Below, in pieces: positions 1-10,981 of a DNA stretch of 64,000 nt. The notes under the pieces are model-generated. The model saw only the letters and a list, made by a program, of their open reading frames with translations. It did not search any database and was not told the DNA's origin. How positions within the stretch are numbered: position 1 is the first letter of the stretch; every line of letters starts with the position of its first letter. The stretch is from contig NZ_LMIJ01000004.1 in the NCBI RefSeq assembly GCF_001428665.1, positions 95,756 through 159,755 on the forward strand, in the 5' to 3' direction. The stretch comes from Acidovorax sp. Root219. Its GTDB lineage: Bacteria; Pseudomonadota; Gammaproteobacteria; Burkholderiales; Burkholderiaceae_C. A program made the translations under genes and the position numbers.

Positions 1-79
1 GTTCGGCGAGGTGCAAAGCCGCATGGATCTGGCCGGCATAGCACGCTGCTCCGGCGGACAATGGCCGACAGTGAAATAA
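1..79 (+). CDS. prmC: PrmC, release factor glutamine methyltransferase (3' end only)
   Basis: Only the last 25 codons are in the window, read from base 2 and ending in TAA at 77-79. The visible peptide contains VQSRMDLAGIARCSGG, which fits the conserved C-terminal pattern of PrmC/HemK proteins (Q-x-R-x-D-x-x-G-x-x-R). PrmC methylates the GGQ glutamine of peptide release factors. A prmC-grxD order is familiar from Burkholderiales and supports the call. The body of the gene and its catalytic NPPY motif lie outside the window. Confidence 0.7.
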   Translation, partial: FGEVQSRMDLAGIARCSGGQWPTVK

Positions 80-131
80 TCTGGTTATTGCGGGTCTCCG
101 AGGCCCGCCAGCCCTTTCAAGGAGTATTCCC

Positions 132-455
132 ATGAGCGACCCCCAGCAACGCATCGACGCCCTCGTGAAATCCAGCGACATCCTGCTGTTCATGAAGGGC
201 AACGCCAGCTTCCCCATGTGCGGTTTTTCGGGCCGCGCGATCCAGATCCTCAAGGCCAGCGGCGTGGACCCCAAGTCCGTGGTCACGGTGAACGTGCTCG
301 AAGACGACGAGATCCGCCAGGGCATCAAGGAATACAGCCAGTGGCCCACCATCCCGCAGCTGTACGTCAAGGGCGAGTTCATCGGCGGCTCGGACATCAT
401 GATGGAGATGTACGAGTCGGGCGAGCTCAAGCAGGTGCTGGGCACCGGCGAGTAA
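132..455 (+). CDS. grxD: Grx4-family monothiol glutaredoxin
   Basis: This 107-residue protein has the CGFS active-site motif (C31-S34) that defines monothiol glutaredoxins, followed by the WPTIPQLYV segment carrying the cis-proline for glutathione binding and a GGSDI loop. Such proteins bind a bridging [2Fe-2S] cluster with glutathione and deliver clusters to apoproteins, often with BolA-family partners; an ibaG gene is present at 51.6 kb. The length matches the family. The ATG start is preceded by AAGGAG at 119-124, 7 bases upstream, and a terminator follows. Confidence 0.95.
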   Translation: MSDPQQRIDALVKSSDILLFMKGNASFPMCGFSGRAIQILKASGVDPKSVVTVNVLEDDEIRQGIKEYSQWPTIPQLYVKGEFIGGSDIMMEMYESGELKQVLGTGE

Positions 456-483
456 TTGCGCCCTGTCCCGGCACCTTCGGTGA

Positions 484-505
484 GGCCGCCTTCGGGCGGC
501 CTTTT
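484..505 (+). terminator. Rho-independent terminator after grxD
   Basis: A perfect 7-bp GC stem, GGCCGCC (484-490) and GGCGGCC (495-501), closes a TTCG tetraloop and is followed by TTTT. It lies 29 bases after the grxD stop, so it should end the prmC-grxD transcript. Confidence 0.85.
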
Positions 506-640
506 GCATGGCGGCAACAAACGAAGGTAACAGCTGCGCAAAACCGGTTGCCAGGGCTTTTCCTGCGCTTGACCGGGCATGTTGTGTGCTTGAATGCTTG
601 TGTGACGTGACGCTTTTGCAACTCACAAGGAGAGCATGCG

Positions 641-1648
641 ATGACCAGCCATAGCCTTGTTCCCCAAGCACCCGCCCTGCGCCTGCCGGTGGCCCAGATG
701 CGCAATGTGTTCCACCCCGGAGATGTGGAGCGCAAGCTCTCGCGGCTGCAGGAGTCGGGTAACCAGCGCGAGTACGAAACCCTGCGCACCGTCTACGAAC
801 GCATGCTGGAGCGCGGGCCGGAGCGCTTTCAGGTCAAGCCTTCGGGCGTGCCCGACATGGCCAGCCTCTACGATCAATTGCCCAATTTCACGGACGTGCT
901 GGACGACGTGAAGCGCCATGTGGCCCTGGCCCAGGACAGCAGCGACGGCCTGGAGGTCACGCCCATGCTGCTGCTGGGCCCGCCGGGCATCGGCAAGACC
1001 CATTTCGCGCGCCATCTGGCCGAGTTGCTGGGCACGGGCATGAACCTCTTGCCCATGAGCTCCATGACCGCAGGCTGGCTGCTGTCGGGCTCGTCGGCCC
1101 AATGGAAAGGGGCACGCCCCGGCAAGGTCTTCGAGGCCCTGGTGGAGGGCGAGTACGCGAACCCGGTGATCGTGGTCGACGAGATTGACAAGGCCGCGTC
1201 GGACGCGCAGTACGACCCGCTGGGCGCTCTGTACAGCCTGCTCGAGCACGACACGGCGCAGAGCTTCACCGACGAGTTCGCCGAGGTGGCCATCGACGCG
1301 AGCCAGGTCATCTGGATCACCACGGCCAACGACACGCGCGGCATTCCCGACCCGATCCTCAACCGCATGAATGTGTTCGAGGTAGAAGCGCCCACGCTGG
1401 CGCAGGCGCGCACCATCGCGCGCAACCTCTACCAGGGCATACGCGCCGGGCACGACTGGGGCCGCCTGATCGACCCCGAGCCGCAGGGCGATGTGCTGGA
1501 CCTGCTGGCCACGATGCCACCGCGCGAGATGCGCCGGGCGCTGATGACCGGTTTCGGCAATGCGCGGCTGGAACGGCGCTCCACGGTGGAGGTGGCCGAT
1601 CTGCCGCGAGCCGCCGCCGGGCGTGGGCGCATCGGCTTCGTGCAGTAG
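641..1648 (+). CDS. Orphan AAA+ ATPase with a Lon-like ATPase module
   Basis: The 335-residue protein has a Walker A motif GPPGIGKT at 113-120, a Walker B VIVVDEID at 176-183, and a sensor-1 region around WITTAND. A helical N-terminal stretch of about 90 residues precedes the ATPase core. The sequence resembles the ATPase module of Lon, but there is no Lon peptidase domain with its Ser-Lys dyad and no other effector domain. It is probably a cytoplasmic remodelling ATPase with an unknown client. AAGGAG at 627-632 supports the ATG. It stands alone between two terminator or intergenic regions, so context does not reveal its job. Confidence 0.75.
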   Translation: MTSHSLVPQAPALRLPVAQMRNVFHPGDVERKLSRLQESGNQREYETLRTVYERMLERGPERFQVKPSGVPDMASLYDQLPNFTDVLDDVKRHVALAQDSSDGLEVTPMLLLGPPGIGKTHFARHLAELLGTGMNLLPMSSMTAGWLLSGSSAQWKGARPGKVFEALVEGEYANPVIVVDEIDKAASDAQYDPLGALYSLLEHDTAQSFTDEFAEVAIDASQVIWITTANDTRGIPDPILNRMNVFEVEAPTLAQARTIARNLYQGIRAGHDWGRLIDPEPQGDVLDLLATMPPREMRRALMTGFGNARLERRSTVEVADLPRAAAGRGRIGFVQ

Positions 1649-1763
1649 GCGGGCCAGGCCGCAGTCCCGCAGCGGTAGCGCGCCAAAGGGCGCCGTGGTG
1701 CATCGGGCAGGCAGATACACTCTGTAGCCCGGTGTGCCGCAGCGCCACGTTCTGTCGCTCTTC

Positions 1764-3095
1764 ATGTCCCTGACCCAAAGCTTTTTCGTGATCGGGCTGC
1801 TGATTGCAGCCAGCGCCTTCTTTTCCATGGCCGAAATTTCGCTCGCGGCCGCGCGCCGCCTGCGCCTGCGCCAGATGGCGGACGAAGGCGACGCGCGCGC
1901 CGATCGCGTGCTGCGCATGCAGGAGCAGCCGGGCGACTATTTCACGGTGGTGCAGGTCGGGCAGAACGCAGTGGCCATCCTCGGCGGTATCGTCGGCGAG
2001 GGGGCGCTGAGCCCGCATTTCAGCACGCTGTTCGGCTGGTGGCTCAGCGAGGGCAATGCGCAGACGACGGGCTTTCTGGCCTCGTTCCTGGTCATCACCT
2101 CGCTGTTCATCCTGTTTGCCGACCTGTTCCCCAAGCGCCTGGGCATGGCCGAGCCCGAGCGGCTGGTGGTGCGCCTGGCCAAGCCCATGGCCTGGTGCAT
2201 GACGATTTTGCGCCCGGTGGTGTGGTTCTACAGCCGGCTGGCAGATGCGCTGTTCCGCGTGCTGGGGCTGTCTTCGCTGCGCGATGACCGCATCACCTCG
2301 GATGACATCCTGGCCATGATGGAAGCCGGCACCCGGGCCGGCGTGCTGGCAGCGCGTGAGCAGCAGGTGATCACCAACGTGTTCGAGCTGGACACACGCA
2401 TGGTGTCGAGCGCCATGTCGCAGCGCGACCGGGTCTCCTTTTTCCTGCGCGACGAGTCAGACGCGGTGATACGCCTGCGCATCGCGGCAGAGCCGTTCTC
2501 GACCTACCCGGTGTGCGAGGGCGACATCGACCATGTGGTGGGCTATGTGGACGCCAAGGACCTGTTCCAGCGCGTGCTCAACAACCAGCCCATCTCGCTG
2601 GCCGACGACAGCCTGGTGCGCAAGGTGCTGATCGTGCCGGACCGGCTGACCCTCTCCGAGGTGCTCGAGCAGTTCCGCCAGGTGCACGAGGATTTCGCAG
2701 TCATCGTCAACGAGTACAGCCTGGTGGTGGGCGTGGTGACCCTCAACGACGTGATGAGCACGGTGATGGGCGATCTCGTATCCCCACTGGACGAGGAGCA
2801 GATCGTGCGGCGCGACGAGAACTCCTGGCTGATCGACGGGGTGACACCCATCGGCGATGTGCTGCGCGCACTGTCGCTCGACGAACTGCCGCATGCCGAG
2901 GAGTACGAGACCCTGGCCGGCTTTTTGATGGTGATGCTGCGCCGCGTACCGCGCAGAACGGACAGTGTGAGCTGGGGTGGCTACAAGTTCGAGGTGCTGG
3001 ACGTGGACAGCTACCGCATCGACCAGGTGATGGTTTCGCGACTGTCGCAGGCGGGCAGCCAGGACAACGCGAACACGCCAGGAACCATCGTCTAG
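1764..3095 (+). CDS. ytfL: YtfL-type membrane protein (DUF21, CBS pair, CorC/HlyC C-domain)
   Basis: This 443-residue inner-membrane protein starts with a DUF21 transmembrane module (residues about 1-190, with hydrophobic helices and the typical FFSMAEISLAAAR segment). A CBS-domain pair follows (about 205-335, containing STYPVCEG and VVGVVTLNDVM), then a C-terminal CorC_HlyC domain (about 355-430, ending in the FEVLDVDSYRIDQV segment). Members of this family act in cation or polyamine efflux and homeostasis; the E. coli YtfL assignment is by recalled similarity. An upstream in-frame GTG at 1734 exists, but the ATG at 1764 starts exactly at the family's conserved N-terminus and is preferred. 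Confidence 0.85.
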   Translation: MSLTQSFFVIGLLIAASAFFSMAEISLAAARRLRLRQMADEGDARADRVLRMQEQPGDYFTVVQVGQNAVAILGGIVGEGALSPHFSTLFGWWLSEGNAQTTGFLASFLVITSLFILFADLFPKRLGMAEPERLVVRLAKPMAWCMTILRPVVWFYSRLADALFRVLGLSSLRDDRITSDDILAMMEAGTRAGVLAAREQQVITNVFELDTRMVSSAMSQRDRVSFFLRDESDAVIRLRIAAEPFSTYPVCEGDIDHVVGYVDAKDLFQRVLNNQPISLADDSLVRKVLIVPDRLTLSEVLEQFRQVHEDFAVIVNEYSLVVGVVTLNDVMSTVMGDLVSPLDEEQIVRRDENSWLIDGVTPIGDVLRALSLDELPHAEEYETLAGFLMVMLRRVPRRTDSVSWGGYKFEVLDVDSYRIDQVMVSRLSQAGSQDNANTPGTIV

Positions 3096-3109
3096 CTCCC
3101 GCGAGAGAC

Positions 3110-3781
3110 TCAGCCGGCTGCGGGCCGGTCGACGTACTCCCAGCTGCGCTGGGCACCGAAGACGGCGTTCGGATAAGGCGGGCGCCCCCGGCTGCCGTTG
3201 TAGCGCCCCAGCGCCATGAACAGGTCACCGCGCTCGCGGTCGATGTAGTGGCGCAGGATCACGCAGCCAAAGCGCAGGTTGGTCTGCATGTGGAACAGCT
3301 TGCCGGCGTCGCCGTCGCCGATCACGCGCGTCCAGAACGGCATGACCTGCATGTAGCCGCGCGCGCCCACGCTGGAGACGGCGAACTTGCGGAACCCGCT
3401 TTCTACCTGGATCAGGCCCAGCACCAGGGACACATCGAGCCCTGCGCGCTTGGACTCGTACCAGACGGTCTGCAGAAAGTCACGGCGCACCTCCCACTCG
3501 GGCTTGCGCCGGCGCAGGCGGTCGCTCATCGCGGCCAGCCAGCGGGTGTAGTGCAGGCGGGTGTCGGTGGTGAAGAACTCGGGCTCGGGTGGGGCCTGGT
3601 TGGCGATGGCCGAGCTCAGCGCGGTGCGCACCGAGTCCATCAACGGCTCTTCGAGCTGGCCCCCAGCTTGCGCCAGCGTGGGCGCAGCCAGCCACGCCGA
3701 CGGCCCCAGGAGCGACGCGGCAAGGCAGGTGCGACGGGACAGGCCAGGGCCCCCGCCACCGAAGCCGTGCACCCCACTCAT
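3110..3781 (-). CDS. Lytic transglycosylase (SLT domain) with a Tat-like signal peptide
   Basis: The 223-residue protein carries an SLT lytic transglycosylase domain (about 100-215). The catalytic glutamate is E127 in IQVESGF, followed by [12 protein letters not shown] and ALGRYNGS, all hallmark SLT segments. It should cleave peptidoglycan glycan strands to 1,6-anhydro products in the periplasm. The N-terminus contains SRRTCLAAS followed by a hydrophobic stretch and an AQA cleavage-like site near residue 39, which looks like a twin-arginine signal. The start codon overlaps the proS stop as ATGA, so it is translationally coupled to proS. Confidence 0.88.
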   Translation of the reverse strand: MSGVHGFGGGGPGLSRRTCLAASLLGPSAWLAAPTLAQAGGQLEEPLMDSVRTALSSAIANQAPPEPEFFTTDTRLHYTRWLAAMSDRLRRRKPEWEVRRDFLQTVWYESKRAGLDVSLVLGLIQVESGFRKFAVSSVGARGYMQVMPFWTRVIGDGDAGKLFHMQTNLRFGCVILRHYIDRERGDLFMALGRYNGSRGRPPYPNAVFGAQRSWEYVDRPAAG

Positions 3782-5520
3782 ACCGCCATGCGGCCCTTCA
3801 CATGGGCCCAGATGTCGGTGATGGCCACCTTGGTGGCAGCGCTGTCGCGGCGGTGCTGGTACTCGACCTGGCCTTCCTTGAGGCCCCGGTCACCAATCAC
3901 CACGCGGTGGGGCACGCCGATCAGTTCCCAATCGGCGAACATGGCGCCTGGGCGTTCGCCCCGATCATCCAGCAGCACATCGACGCCGGCCGCGAGGAAC
4001 TCGGCGTACAGCTTGTCCGCCGCGACCTTGACCTCTTCGCTGCGGTCCATGCCAATGGGGCAGATGACCACGGTGAAGGGGGCGATGGCGTCGGGCCAGA
4101 TGATGCCGCGCTCGTCGTGGTTCTGCTCGATGGCTGCGGCCGGCAGGCGGGTGATGCCGATGCCGTAGCAACCCATCTCCAGCGGCTGGGGCTTGCCGTT
4201 CTCGTCAAGGAAGGTGGCGTTCATGGCGCGGCTGTACTTGGTACCGAGGTAGAACACATGGCCCACTTCGATACCGCGCTCGATCGCCAGTTCCCCCTTG
4301 CCGTCGGGCGAGGCATCGCCGGCCACGACGTTGCGCAGGTCGGCCACGGCGTCGGGCTCGGGCAGGTCGCGGCCCCAGTTCACGCCGGTCATGTGGAAAT
4401 CGGCCTCGTTGGCGCCGCAGATCCAGTCGGCCATGAGGGCCACGTCGCGGTCCACAACGGTCTTCACGGGCTTTTTCAGGCCCAGGGGGCCCAGGTAGCC
4501 GGGCTTGCAGCCGAAGTGCTCCTCGATTTCGCCGAGGGTGGCGAAGCGGAAGCCCGCCAGGCCTGGCACCTTGCCGGCCTTGATCTCGTTCATGTCATGG
4601 TCGCCGCGCAGCAGCAGCAGCCAGACCTGCGTCTTGACGATTTCGCCCGCATCGTTGGTCTCGTCGGTGGCCAGCACCAGCGACTTGACGGTGGTGTTCA
4701 GCGGAACGTTCAGCAGTTGGGCCACGTCGGCGCAGGTGCTTTTGCCGGGCGTAGGGGTCTTGGCGAGGGCCTGGGTGGCGGCGCCGCGTGGGCCCGCGGG
4801 CGCCAGGGCCTCGGCCTTTTCCATGTTGGCGGCGTAGTCGCTGCCGGGGCAGTAGACGATGGCGTCTTCGCCGGTGGCGGCGATGACCTGGAACTCCTCG
4901 CTCAGGTCGCCGCCGATGGCGCCGCTGTCGGCGGCCACGGCACGGTAGGTCAGGCCGAAGCGGTCGAAGATGCGGCGGTAGGCCTGGGCCATGACCTGGT
5001 AGCTCGCCTTGGCAGCAGTCTGGTCGCGGTCGAAGCTGTAGGCGTCCTTCATGGTGAACTCGCGCCCCCGCATCAAGCCGAAGCGGGGACGGCGCTCGTC
5101 ACGGAACTTCGTCTGGATCTGGTAGAAATTCTTTGGCAACTGTTTGTAGCTGCGCAGCTCCTGGCGAGCGATGTCAGTGATCACTTCTTCGCTGGTAGGC
5201 TGGATGACGAAGTCGCGGCCATGGCGGTCCTGGATGCGCAGGAGTTCAGGGCCCATTTTCTCGAAGCGCCCTGTCTCCTGCCAGAGCTCGGCGGGCTGCA
5301 CCACGGGCATGGCGAGCTCCACGGCGCCGGCACGGTTCATTTCCTCGCGCACGATGGCCTCGACCTTGCGCACCACGCGCAGGCCCATGGGCATGTAGTT
5401 GTAGATGCCGGCGCCCAGCTTCTTGATCAGGCCGGCCCGCGTCATGAGTTGGTGGCTGACCACCTCGGCGTCCGCAGGCGCTTCCTTGAGGGTGGAAATA
5501 AAGAATTGGGAGGCTTTCAT
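3778..5520 (-). CDS. proS: Prolyl-tRNA synthetase (bacterial, with editing domain)
   Basis: This 580-residue class II synthetase charges tRNA-Pro with proline. It has motif 1 around [17 protein letters not shown] (residues about 37-53), motif 2 around [17 protein letters not shown], and motif 3 around CYGIGITRL. About 170 residues between motifs 2 and 3 form the INS editing domain that hydrolyses Ala-tRNA-Pro. The C-terminal anticodon-binding domain ends the protein. Length is typical of the long bacterial form. It heads a two-gene unit with the lytic transglycosylase and is divergent from rppH. Confidence 0.97.
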   Translation of the reverse strand: MKASQFFISTLKEAPADAEVVSHQLMTRAGLIKKLGAGIYNYMPMGLRVVRKVEAIVREEMNRAGAVELAMPVVQPAELWQETGRFEKMGPELLRIQDRHGRDFVIQPTSEEVITDIARQELRSYKQLPKNFYQIQTKFRDERRPRFGLMRGREFTMKDAYSFDRDQTAAKASYQVMAQAYRRIFDRFGLTYRAVAADSGAIGGDLSEEFQVIAATGEDAIVYCPGSDYAANMEKAEALAPAGPRGAATQALAKTPTPGKSTCADVAQLLNVPLNTTVKSLVLATDETNDAGEIVKTQVWLLLLRGDHDMNEIKAGKVPGLAGFRFATLGEIEEHFGCKPGYLGPLGLKKPVKTVVDRDVALMADWICGANEADFHMTGVNWGRDLPEPDAVADLRNVVAGDASPDGKGELAIERGIEVGHVFYLGTKYSRAMNATFLDENGKPQPLEMGCYGIGITRLPAAAIEQNHDERGIIWPDAIAPFTVVICPIGMDRSEEVKVAADKLYAEFLAAGVDVLLDDRGERPGAMFADWELIGVPHRVVIGDRGLKEGQVEYQHRRDSAATKVAITDIWAHVKGRMAV

Positions 5521-5554
5521 CGGCTTCGGCAGAGGGCGTCTGGGTGCAGCCCAC

Positions 5555-5582
5555 TTGCTGCGCTCAAAGCGCCGTGCATAAT
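5555..5582 (+). promoter_or_regulatory. Candidate sigma-70 promoter for rppH
   Basis: TTGCTG at 5555-5560 and CATAAT at 5577-5582 are spaced by 16 bases in the proS-rppH divergent gap. The -10 box matches consensus at 5 of 6 positions. The predicted start site lies about 24 bases before the rppH ATG. Confidence 0.4.
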
Positions 5583-5612
5583 GGACACAGTTTAAAAATT
5601 TGGGGTTTGATT

Positions 5613-6314
5613 ATGCTTGACCGGGACGGCTTTCGGCCGAACGTCGGCATCATCCTGCTCAACCAGAAGAACCAGGTGTTCTGGGGCAAACGCATCCGCA
5701 CCCACAGCTGGCAGTTTCCACAGGGTGGCATTGACCGGGGGGAAACCCCGGAACAGGCCATGTTCAGGGAGCTGCACGAAGAAGTGGGCCTGCACCCCAA
5801 CCACGTGCGCTTGGTGGCCCGTACACGGGACTGGTTGCGCTATGAGGTGCCTGACCGGTACATCCGCCGCGATGCGCGCGGACACTACAAGGGCCAGAAG
5901 CAGATATGGTATCTGCTGCAACTGGTCGGACACGACTGGGATCTGAACCTGCGTGCCACCAACCACCCGGAGTTCGACGCCTGGCGTTGGAACGACTACT
6001 GGGTGCCGCTGGACGTGGTGGTGGAGTTCAAGCGCGGCGTCTACGAAATGGCGCTGACGGAGCTGGCGCGTTTCCTGCCCCGCAACGAGCAGCGCAACCG
6101 CTACCTGCGCAGCGGCATGCGTGCGCGCGATGAACACGCGGGCAGTGCCATGTTCCGCACCGGTTCACTGCTGGTGAACCCGGGCATGGAGCTTCCGCCG
6201 GGTGCGAGTTTCGACCCCGATCCACAAAACAGCCGGCCCATGGCGCTGGAAGAGTTGCCTGCCATTTCTTCAGACACGGGGAGCAGCAGCAGCTTCCCTC
6301 CCACGCCCAAATAA
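5613..6314 (+). CDS. rppH: RNA pyrophosphohydrolase RppH (Nudix)
   Basis: The 233-residue protein begins [17 protein letters not shown], the conserved start of RppH, and has a full Nudix box G38-x5-E-x7-REL-HEE-VGL at 38-60. RppH removes pyrophosphate from 5' triphosphate mRNA ends and so triggers RNase E decay. Residues 1-160 are the conserved core; the last 70 residues are a Ser/Pro-rich tail that is longer than in enterobacterial RppH. An in-frame ATG lies upstream at 5544, but it falls before the likely promoter and the conserved N-terminus, so 5613 is chosen. Confidence 0.93.
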   Translation: MLDRDGFRPNVGIILLNQKNQVFWGKRIRTHSWQFPQGGIDRGETPEQAMFRELHEEVGLHPNHVRLVARTRDWLRYEVPDRYIRRDARGHYKGQKQIWYLLQLVGHDWDLNLRATNHPEFDAWRWNDYWVPLDVVVEFKRGVYEMALTELARFLPRNEQRNRYLRSGMRARDEHAGSAMFRTGSLLVNPGMELPPGASFDPDPQNSRPMALEELPAISSDTGSSSSFPPTPK

Positions 6315-6489
6315 CAAGCACCGATGCGTGTGCAGGCAGGCCTTGGCGGCTTGCCATGCTCCGCGCCCGAGGCAGCCATACCGGGTGTCTGCCCCATGCA
6401 GCCGAGCGTACTGGCGGGAGATACGCCCCGACCGGGACATTTTTCTGACCAGAATTGCCCTGGCAGGCTGTGGATCGCCTACTGACCGC

Positions 6490-7632
6490 CTACTTGATTG
6501 TCAGCACCATGTTGTCGCGGTGCACCATCTCGGCCTCGGCCACGTAGCCGAGCAGGCGTTCGAACTCTGAGGAAGACTTGCGGCACAGCAGGCGGGCCTC
6601 GGCGCTGGCATAGTTGGCCAGGCCCCGGGCGATCTCCACGCCAGCCAGGTCGCGCACGGCGATCACGTCGCCGCGCGAGAAATCTCCCTCGACGGCCGTC
6701 ATGCCGATGGGCAGCAGGCTCTTGCCTTCGTCGCGCACCTTGGCAGCGGCGCCGGCATCGACCAGCACGGCACCGCGCAGTTGCAGGTGGTCGGCCATCC
6801 ACTGCTTGCGGGCCTGCTTTTTCTGCGTCTGCGCCACCAGCAGGGTGCCCAGGGCCTCGCCCTTGACCAGGCGCACGAGCACGTCCTGCTCGCGCCCCCA
6901 GGCGATGACGGTGGAGGCGCCCGAGCCGGCCGCGCGCTTGGCCGCCAGGATCTTGGTGATCATGCCGCCCTTGCCGATGCTGGAGCCGGCGCCGCCGGCC
7001 ATGGCTTCAAGCGCGGGGTCTCCGGCCTTGGCCTCGTGCACGAATTGTGCGGCGGGGTCACGGCGCGGGTCGGCCGTGTACAGGCCCTTCTGGTCGGTGA
7101 GGATAACGAGCGCGTCGGCCTCCACCAGGTTGGCCACCAGAGCCCCCAGGGTGTCGTTGTCGCCGAACTTGATTTCGTCGTTGACGACTGTATCGTTCTC
7201 GTTGATCACCGGCACCACGCCCAGGCGCAGCAGGGTGAGCAGGGTGGAACGCGCGTTCAGGTAGCGCTCACGGTCGGCCAGGTCGGCATGGGTGAGCAGC
7301 ACCTGGGCACTGCCCATGCCCTGCTCGCGCAGCTTGGTCTCGTACATCTGGGCCAGGCCCATCTGGCCGACGGCGGCGGCGGCCTGCAACTCGTGCACTT
7401 CATGCGGGCGGGTGGTCCAGCCCAGGCGCTTCATGCCCTCGGCAATCGCGCCGCTGGAGACCATGATCACCTCGCGCGGCACCCCACCGCCTTCGCCGCG
7501 CACCAGCGCAGCGAGTTGCCGGCTCCACTCGCCGATGGCCGCCTCATCCAGGCCCCGGCCTTCGTTGGTGACCAGGCTGGAGCCTACCTTGACGACGATT
7601 CGGCGGGCATCCCGCAGCACACTGGAAACCAT
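6490..7632 (-). CDS. proB: Glutamate 5-kinase ProB with PUA domain
   Basis: The 380-residue enzyme phosphorylates glutamate, the first step of proline synthesis. The N-terminal amino-acid-kinase domain has [11 protein letters not shown] (residues about 13-23), the VSSGAIAEG loop, NENDTVV, and [12 protein letters not shown]. The C-terminal PUA domain (about 285-375) has the [15 protein letters not shown] segment. It follows obg in the rplU-rpmA-obg-proB gene string. The 175-base gap to the convergent rppH shows no convincing terminator. Confidence 0.96.
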   Translation of the reverse strand: MVSSVLRDARRIVVKVGSSLVTNEGRGLDEAAIGEWSRQLAALVRGEGGGVPREVIMVSSGAIAEGMKRLGWTTRPHEVHELQAAAAVGQMGLAQMYETKLREQGMGSAQVLLTHADLADRERYLNARSTLLTLLRLGVVPVINENDTVVNDEIKFGDNDTLGALVANLVEADALVILTDQKGLYTADPRRDPAAQFVHEAKAGDPALEAMAGGAGSSIGKGGMITKILAAKRAAGSGASTVIAWGREQDVLVRLVKGEALGTLLVAQTQKKQARKQWMADHLQLRGAVLVDAGAAAKVRDEGKSLLPIGMTAVEGDFSRGDVIAVRDLAGVEIARGLANYASAEARLLCRKSSSEFERLLGYVAEAEMVHRDNMVLTIK

Positions 7633-7732
7633 TTTTGCTTCTTTTGCCTCTGTCGCTGGGCGGCCAGGATGGCTGCCATCACTGCATTGTTCTGTACAGG
7701 CCCATGGTCATGGTCCTGTGCTGCCCGGTTTT

Positions 7733-9242
<1,510 letters not shown>

Positions 9243-9257
9243 GACATCAGCTCCCTG

Positions 9258-9569
9258 TTAAGCAGCGATCACGCCGATTTGCAGTTCGGTGAACTGCTGA
9301 CGGTGACCTTGACGTTTCTGATAGTGCTTGCGACGGCGCATCTTGAAGATGTGCACTTTGTCGTGCTTGCCGTGCGCCACGACAGTGGCTTTGACCGTTG
9401 CACCGGACACCAGGGGCGTACCCACCTTCAGTTCAGCGCCGTTGCCGACAGCCAGAACCTGGTCGATCACAATTTCCTGGCCTACGTCCGCAGCAATCTG
9501 TTCTACTTTAATTTTTTCGCCGGAAGCAACGCGATACTGCTTGCCGCCGGTTTTTATGACCGCGTACAT
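9258..9569 (-). CDS. rplU: 50S ribosomal protein L21
   Basis: The 103-residue protein starts [19 protein letters not shown] and ends in the basic [16 protein letters not shown] segment that binds 23S rRNA, typical of bacterial L21. The frame is open for a long way upstream, but the ATG at 9569 matches the universal N-terminus. It is the first gene of rplU-rpmA and is divergent from ispB. Confidence 0.98.
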   Translation of the reverse strand: MYAVIKTGGKQYRVASGEKIKVEQIAADVGQEIVIDQVLAVGNGAELKVGTPLVSGATVKATVVAHGKHDKVHIFKMRRRKHYQKRQGHRQQFTELQIGVIAA

Positions 9570-9618
9570 GTTGACCTCTTGATATGAGTTCCGCAGACGA
9601 ATTTCTGCAGAGCCGGCT

Positions 9619-9647
9619 AGTTTAGCATAGCCCATGGATCGTAGCAA
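9619..9647 (-). promoter_or_regulatory. Candidate promoter of rplU-rpmA
   Basis: On the minus strand TTGCTA (9642-9647) and TAAACT (9619-9624) are separated by exactly 17 bases. Each matches consensus at 4 of 6 positions. The predicted start leaves a leader of about 40 bases before rplU. Confidence 0.4.
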
Positions 9648-9707
9648 GCCAGCGACATCTGCACCGTACGCAGCACATCGCCAGGACGGGAAGGCCATGG
9701 CCGTTCC

Positions 9708-9713
9708 TATAAT
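9708..9713 (+). promoter_or_regulatory. Consensus -10 box upstream of ispB
   Basis: A perfect TATAAT lies 25 bases before the TTG proposed as the ispB start. No good -35 box is visible 16-18 bases upstream. A start site near 9720 would make the upstream in-frame ATGs untranslatable and supports the TTG. Confidence 0.45.
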
Positions 9714-9738
9714 CCGCTGCACTCTGAGCGCTCCTATC

Positions 9739-10725
9739 TTGACTGACCACTCCCAAACAGCCGCCACGCCCGCACTCACGCTCATCGCCGCCGACATGCA
9801 CGAGGTGGACCGGGTGATTGCAGCACGCCTCACTTCCTCCGTCCCCCTGGTCGCGCAGATCTCGCAGTACATCATCGCGGCGGGCGGCAAGCGTCTGCGC
9901 CCTGCGCTGCTGCTGCTGGTCTGTGGCGCCCTCGGCTACCGCGGCGCGCATCGCTTTGGCCTGGCCGCGGTGGTGGAACTGATCCACACCGCCACGCTGC
10001 TGCATGACGACGTAGTGGACGCATCGACCCTGCGGCGCGGCCGCGCGACGGCCAACGAGGCCTTCGGCAACCCGGCCAGCGTGCTCGTGGGCGACTTCCT
10101 GCACACGCGCTCCTTCCAGATGATGGTGGAAACCGGCAGCATGCGTGTCATGGAGATCCTGTCGGAGGCCACCAACGTGATCGCCGAGGGCGAAGTGCAG
10201 CAGCTGATGAACATGCACGACGCCTCGCTGGATGAAGAGGGCTACCTGCGCGTGATCCGCTCCAAGACCGCCAAGCTCTTCGAGGCCAGCGCCCGGCTGG
10301 GCGCCATCCTGGCGGGCAGCCCACCCGAACTCGAAGAAGCCTGCGCCATGTACGGCCAGGCGCTGGGCACGGCGTTCCAGATCATCGACGACGTGCTCGA
10401 CTACGATGGCGATGCCAGCGAGATGGGGAAAAACCTCGGTGACGACCTGCGCGAGGGCAAATCCACCCTGCCCCTGATCGCGGCCATGCAGCGCGGCACC
10501 AGCGCCCAGGCCACCATCATCCGCGAAGCCATCGAGCAAGGGTCCACCGAGCAGTTGCCAGCCATCGTCGCCATCGTCCGGGAAACCGGCGCACTGGAAA
10601 TTACCCGTGCCGCAGCGGTCTCGGAAGCCCACCGGGCCATCGCCGCCCTGAAGACCTTGCCCGACAACGGTTTCACCGCCGGCTTGCTACACTTGGCATC
10701 GCAATTGCTGGACCGTCGCGCATAG
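9739..10725 (+). CDS. ispB: Octaprenyl diphosphate synthase (long-chain trans-prenyltransferase)
   Basis: The 328-residue enzyme builds the polyprenyl side chain of ubiquinone by adding isopentenyl units. It has the first aspartate-rich motif in LLHDDVVDA (D90, D91, D94), the [11 protein letters not shown] substrate loop near residue 49, and the second motif in [11 protein letters not shown]. The start is uncertain. A TTG at 9739 gives the usual protein length and lies just after a TATAAT box; ATGs at 9634 and 9697 would add unconserved residues. The divergent rplU and downstream tRNA-Pro match the usual order. Confidence 0.93.
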   Translation: MTDHSQTAATPALTLIAADMHEVDRVIAARLTSSVPLVAQISQYIIAAGGKRLRPALLLLVCGALGYRGAHRFGLAAVVELIHTATLLHDDVVDASTLRRGRATANEAFGNPASVLVGDFLHTRSFQMMVETGSMRVMEILSEATNVIAEGEVQQLMNMHDASLDEEGYLRVIRSKTAKLFEASARLGAILAGSPPELEEACAMYGQALGTAFQIIDDVLDYDGDASEMGKNLGDDLREGKSTLPLIAAMQRGTSAQATIIREAIEQGSTEQLPAIVAIVRETGALEITRAAAVSEAHRAIAALKTLPDNGFTAGLLHLASQLLDRRA

Positions 10726-10775
10726 GCCACACCCCCATGCAGCGTGCGGTCCCGGCGCCCCTTGCCGGCGCCACT

Positions 10776-10852
10776 CGGGGTGTAGCTTAGCCTGGTAGAG
10801 CGCTACGTTCGGGACGTAGAGGCCGGAGGTTCGAATCCTCTCACCCCGACCA
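10776..10852 (+). tRNA. tRNA-Pro (anticodon CGG)
   Basis: The 77-base sequence folds as a cloverleaf: acceptor CGGGGTG pairs with CACCCCG, the D arm is GCTTAGCCTGGTAGAGC, and the anticodon stem CTACG/CGTAG encloses TTCGGGA, giving anticodon CGG. The T arm contains GGTTCGAATCC and the CCA end is encoded. It reads proline codon CCG, a frequent codon in this GC-rich genome. Confidence 0.97.
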
Positions 10853-10981
10853 CCTCTTCCCGCCTGCACAAAATCACGCTCAAGGTGTGGTGCCAGCGCC
10901 AATATGCAGCGCTGTACAGGTCAATGCCAATAGGCGATGATAGGATGGCTCGTTATCCACCCTTAACACATTACCGGTTAC

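Noticed and set aside
3589..5595. Long plus-strand open frame opposite proS (668 codons)
   Set aside because: It is antisense to a fully recognisable prolyl-tRNA synthetase, has a low-complexity Ala/Gly/His-rich composition and no family resemblance. It is a GC-rich shadow.
6315..6489. A gene or terminator in the rppH-proB gap
   Set aside because: No frame with a credible start or family match is visible, and the one short hairpin (about 6343-6362) has no T-run.
10853..10981. Possible sigma-54 promoter upstream of pilB
   Set aside because: I looked for the GG-N10-GC spacing of sigma-54 promoters; the nearest match has the wrong spacing, so no promoter is called.
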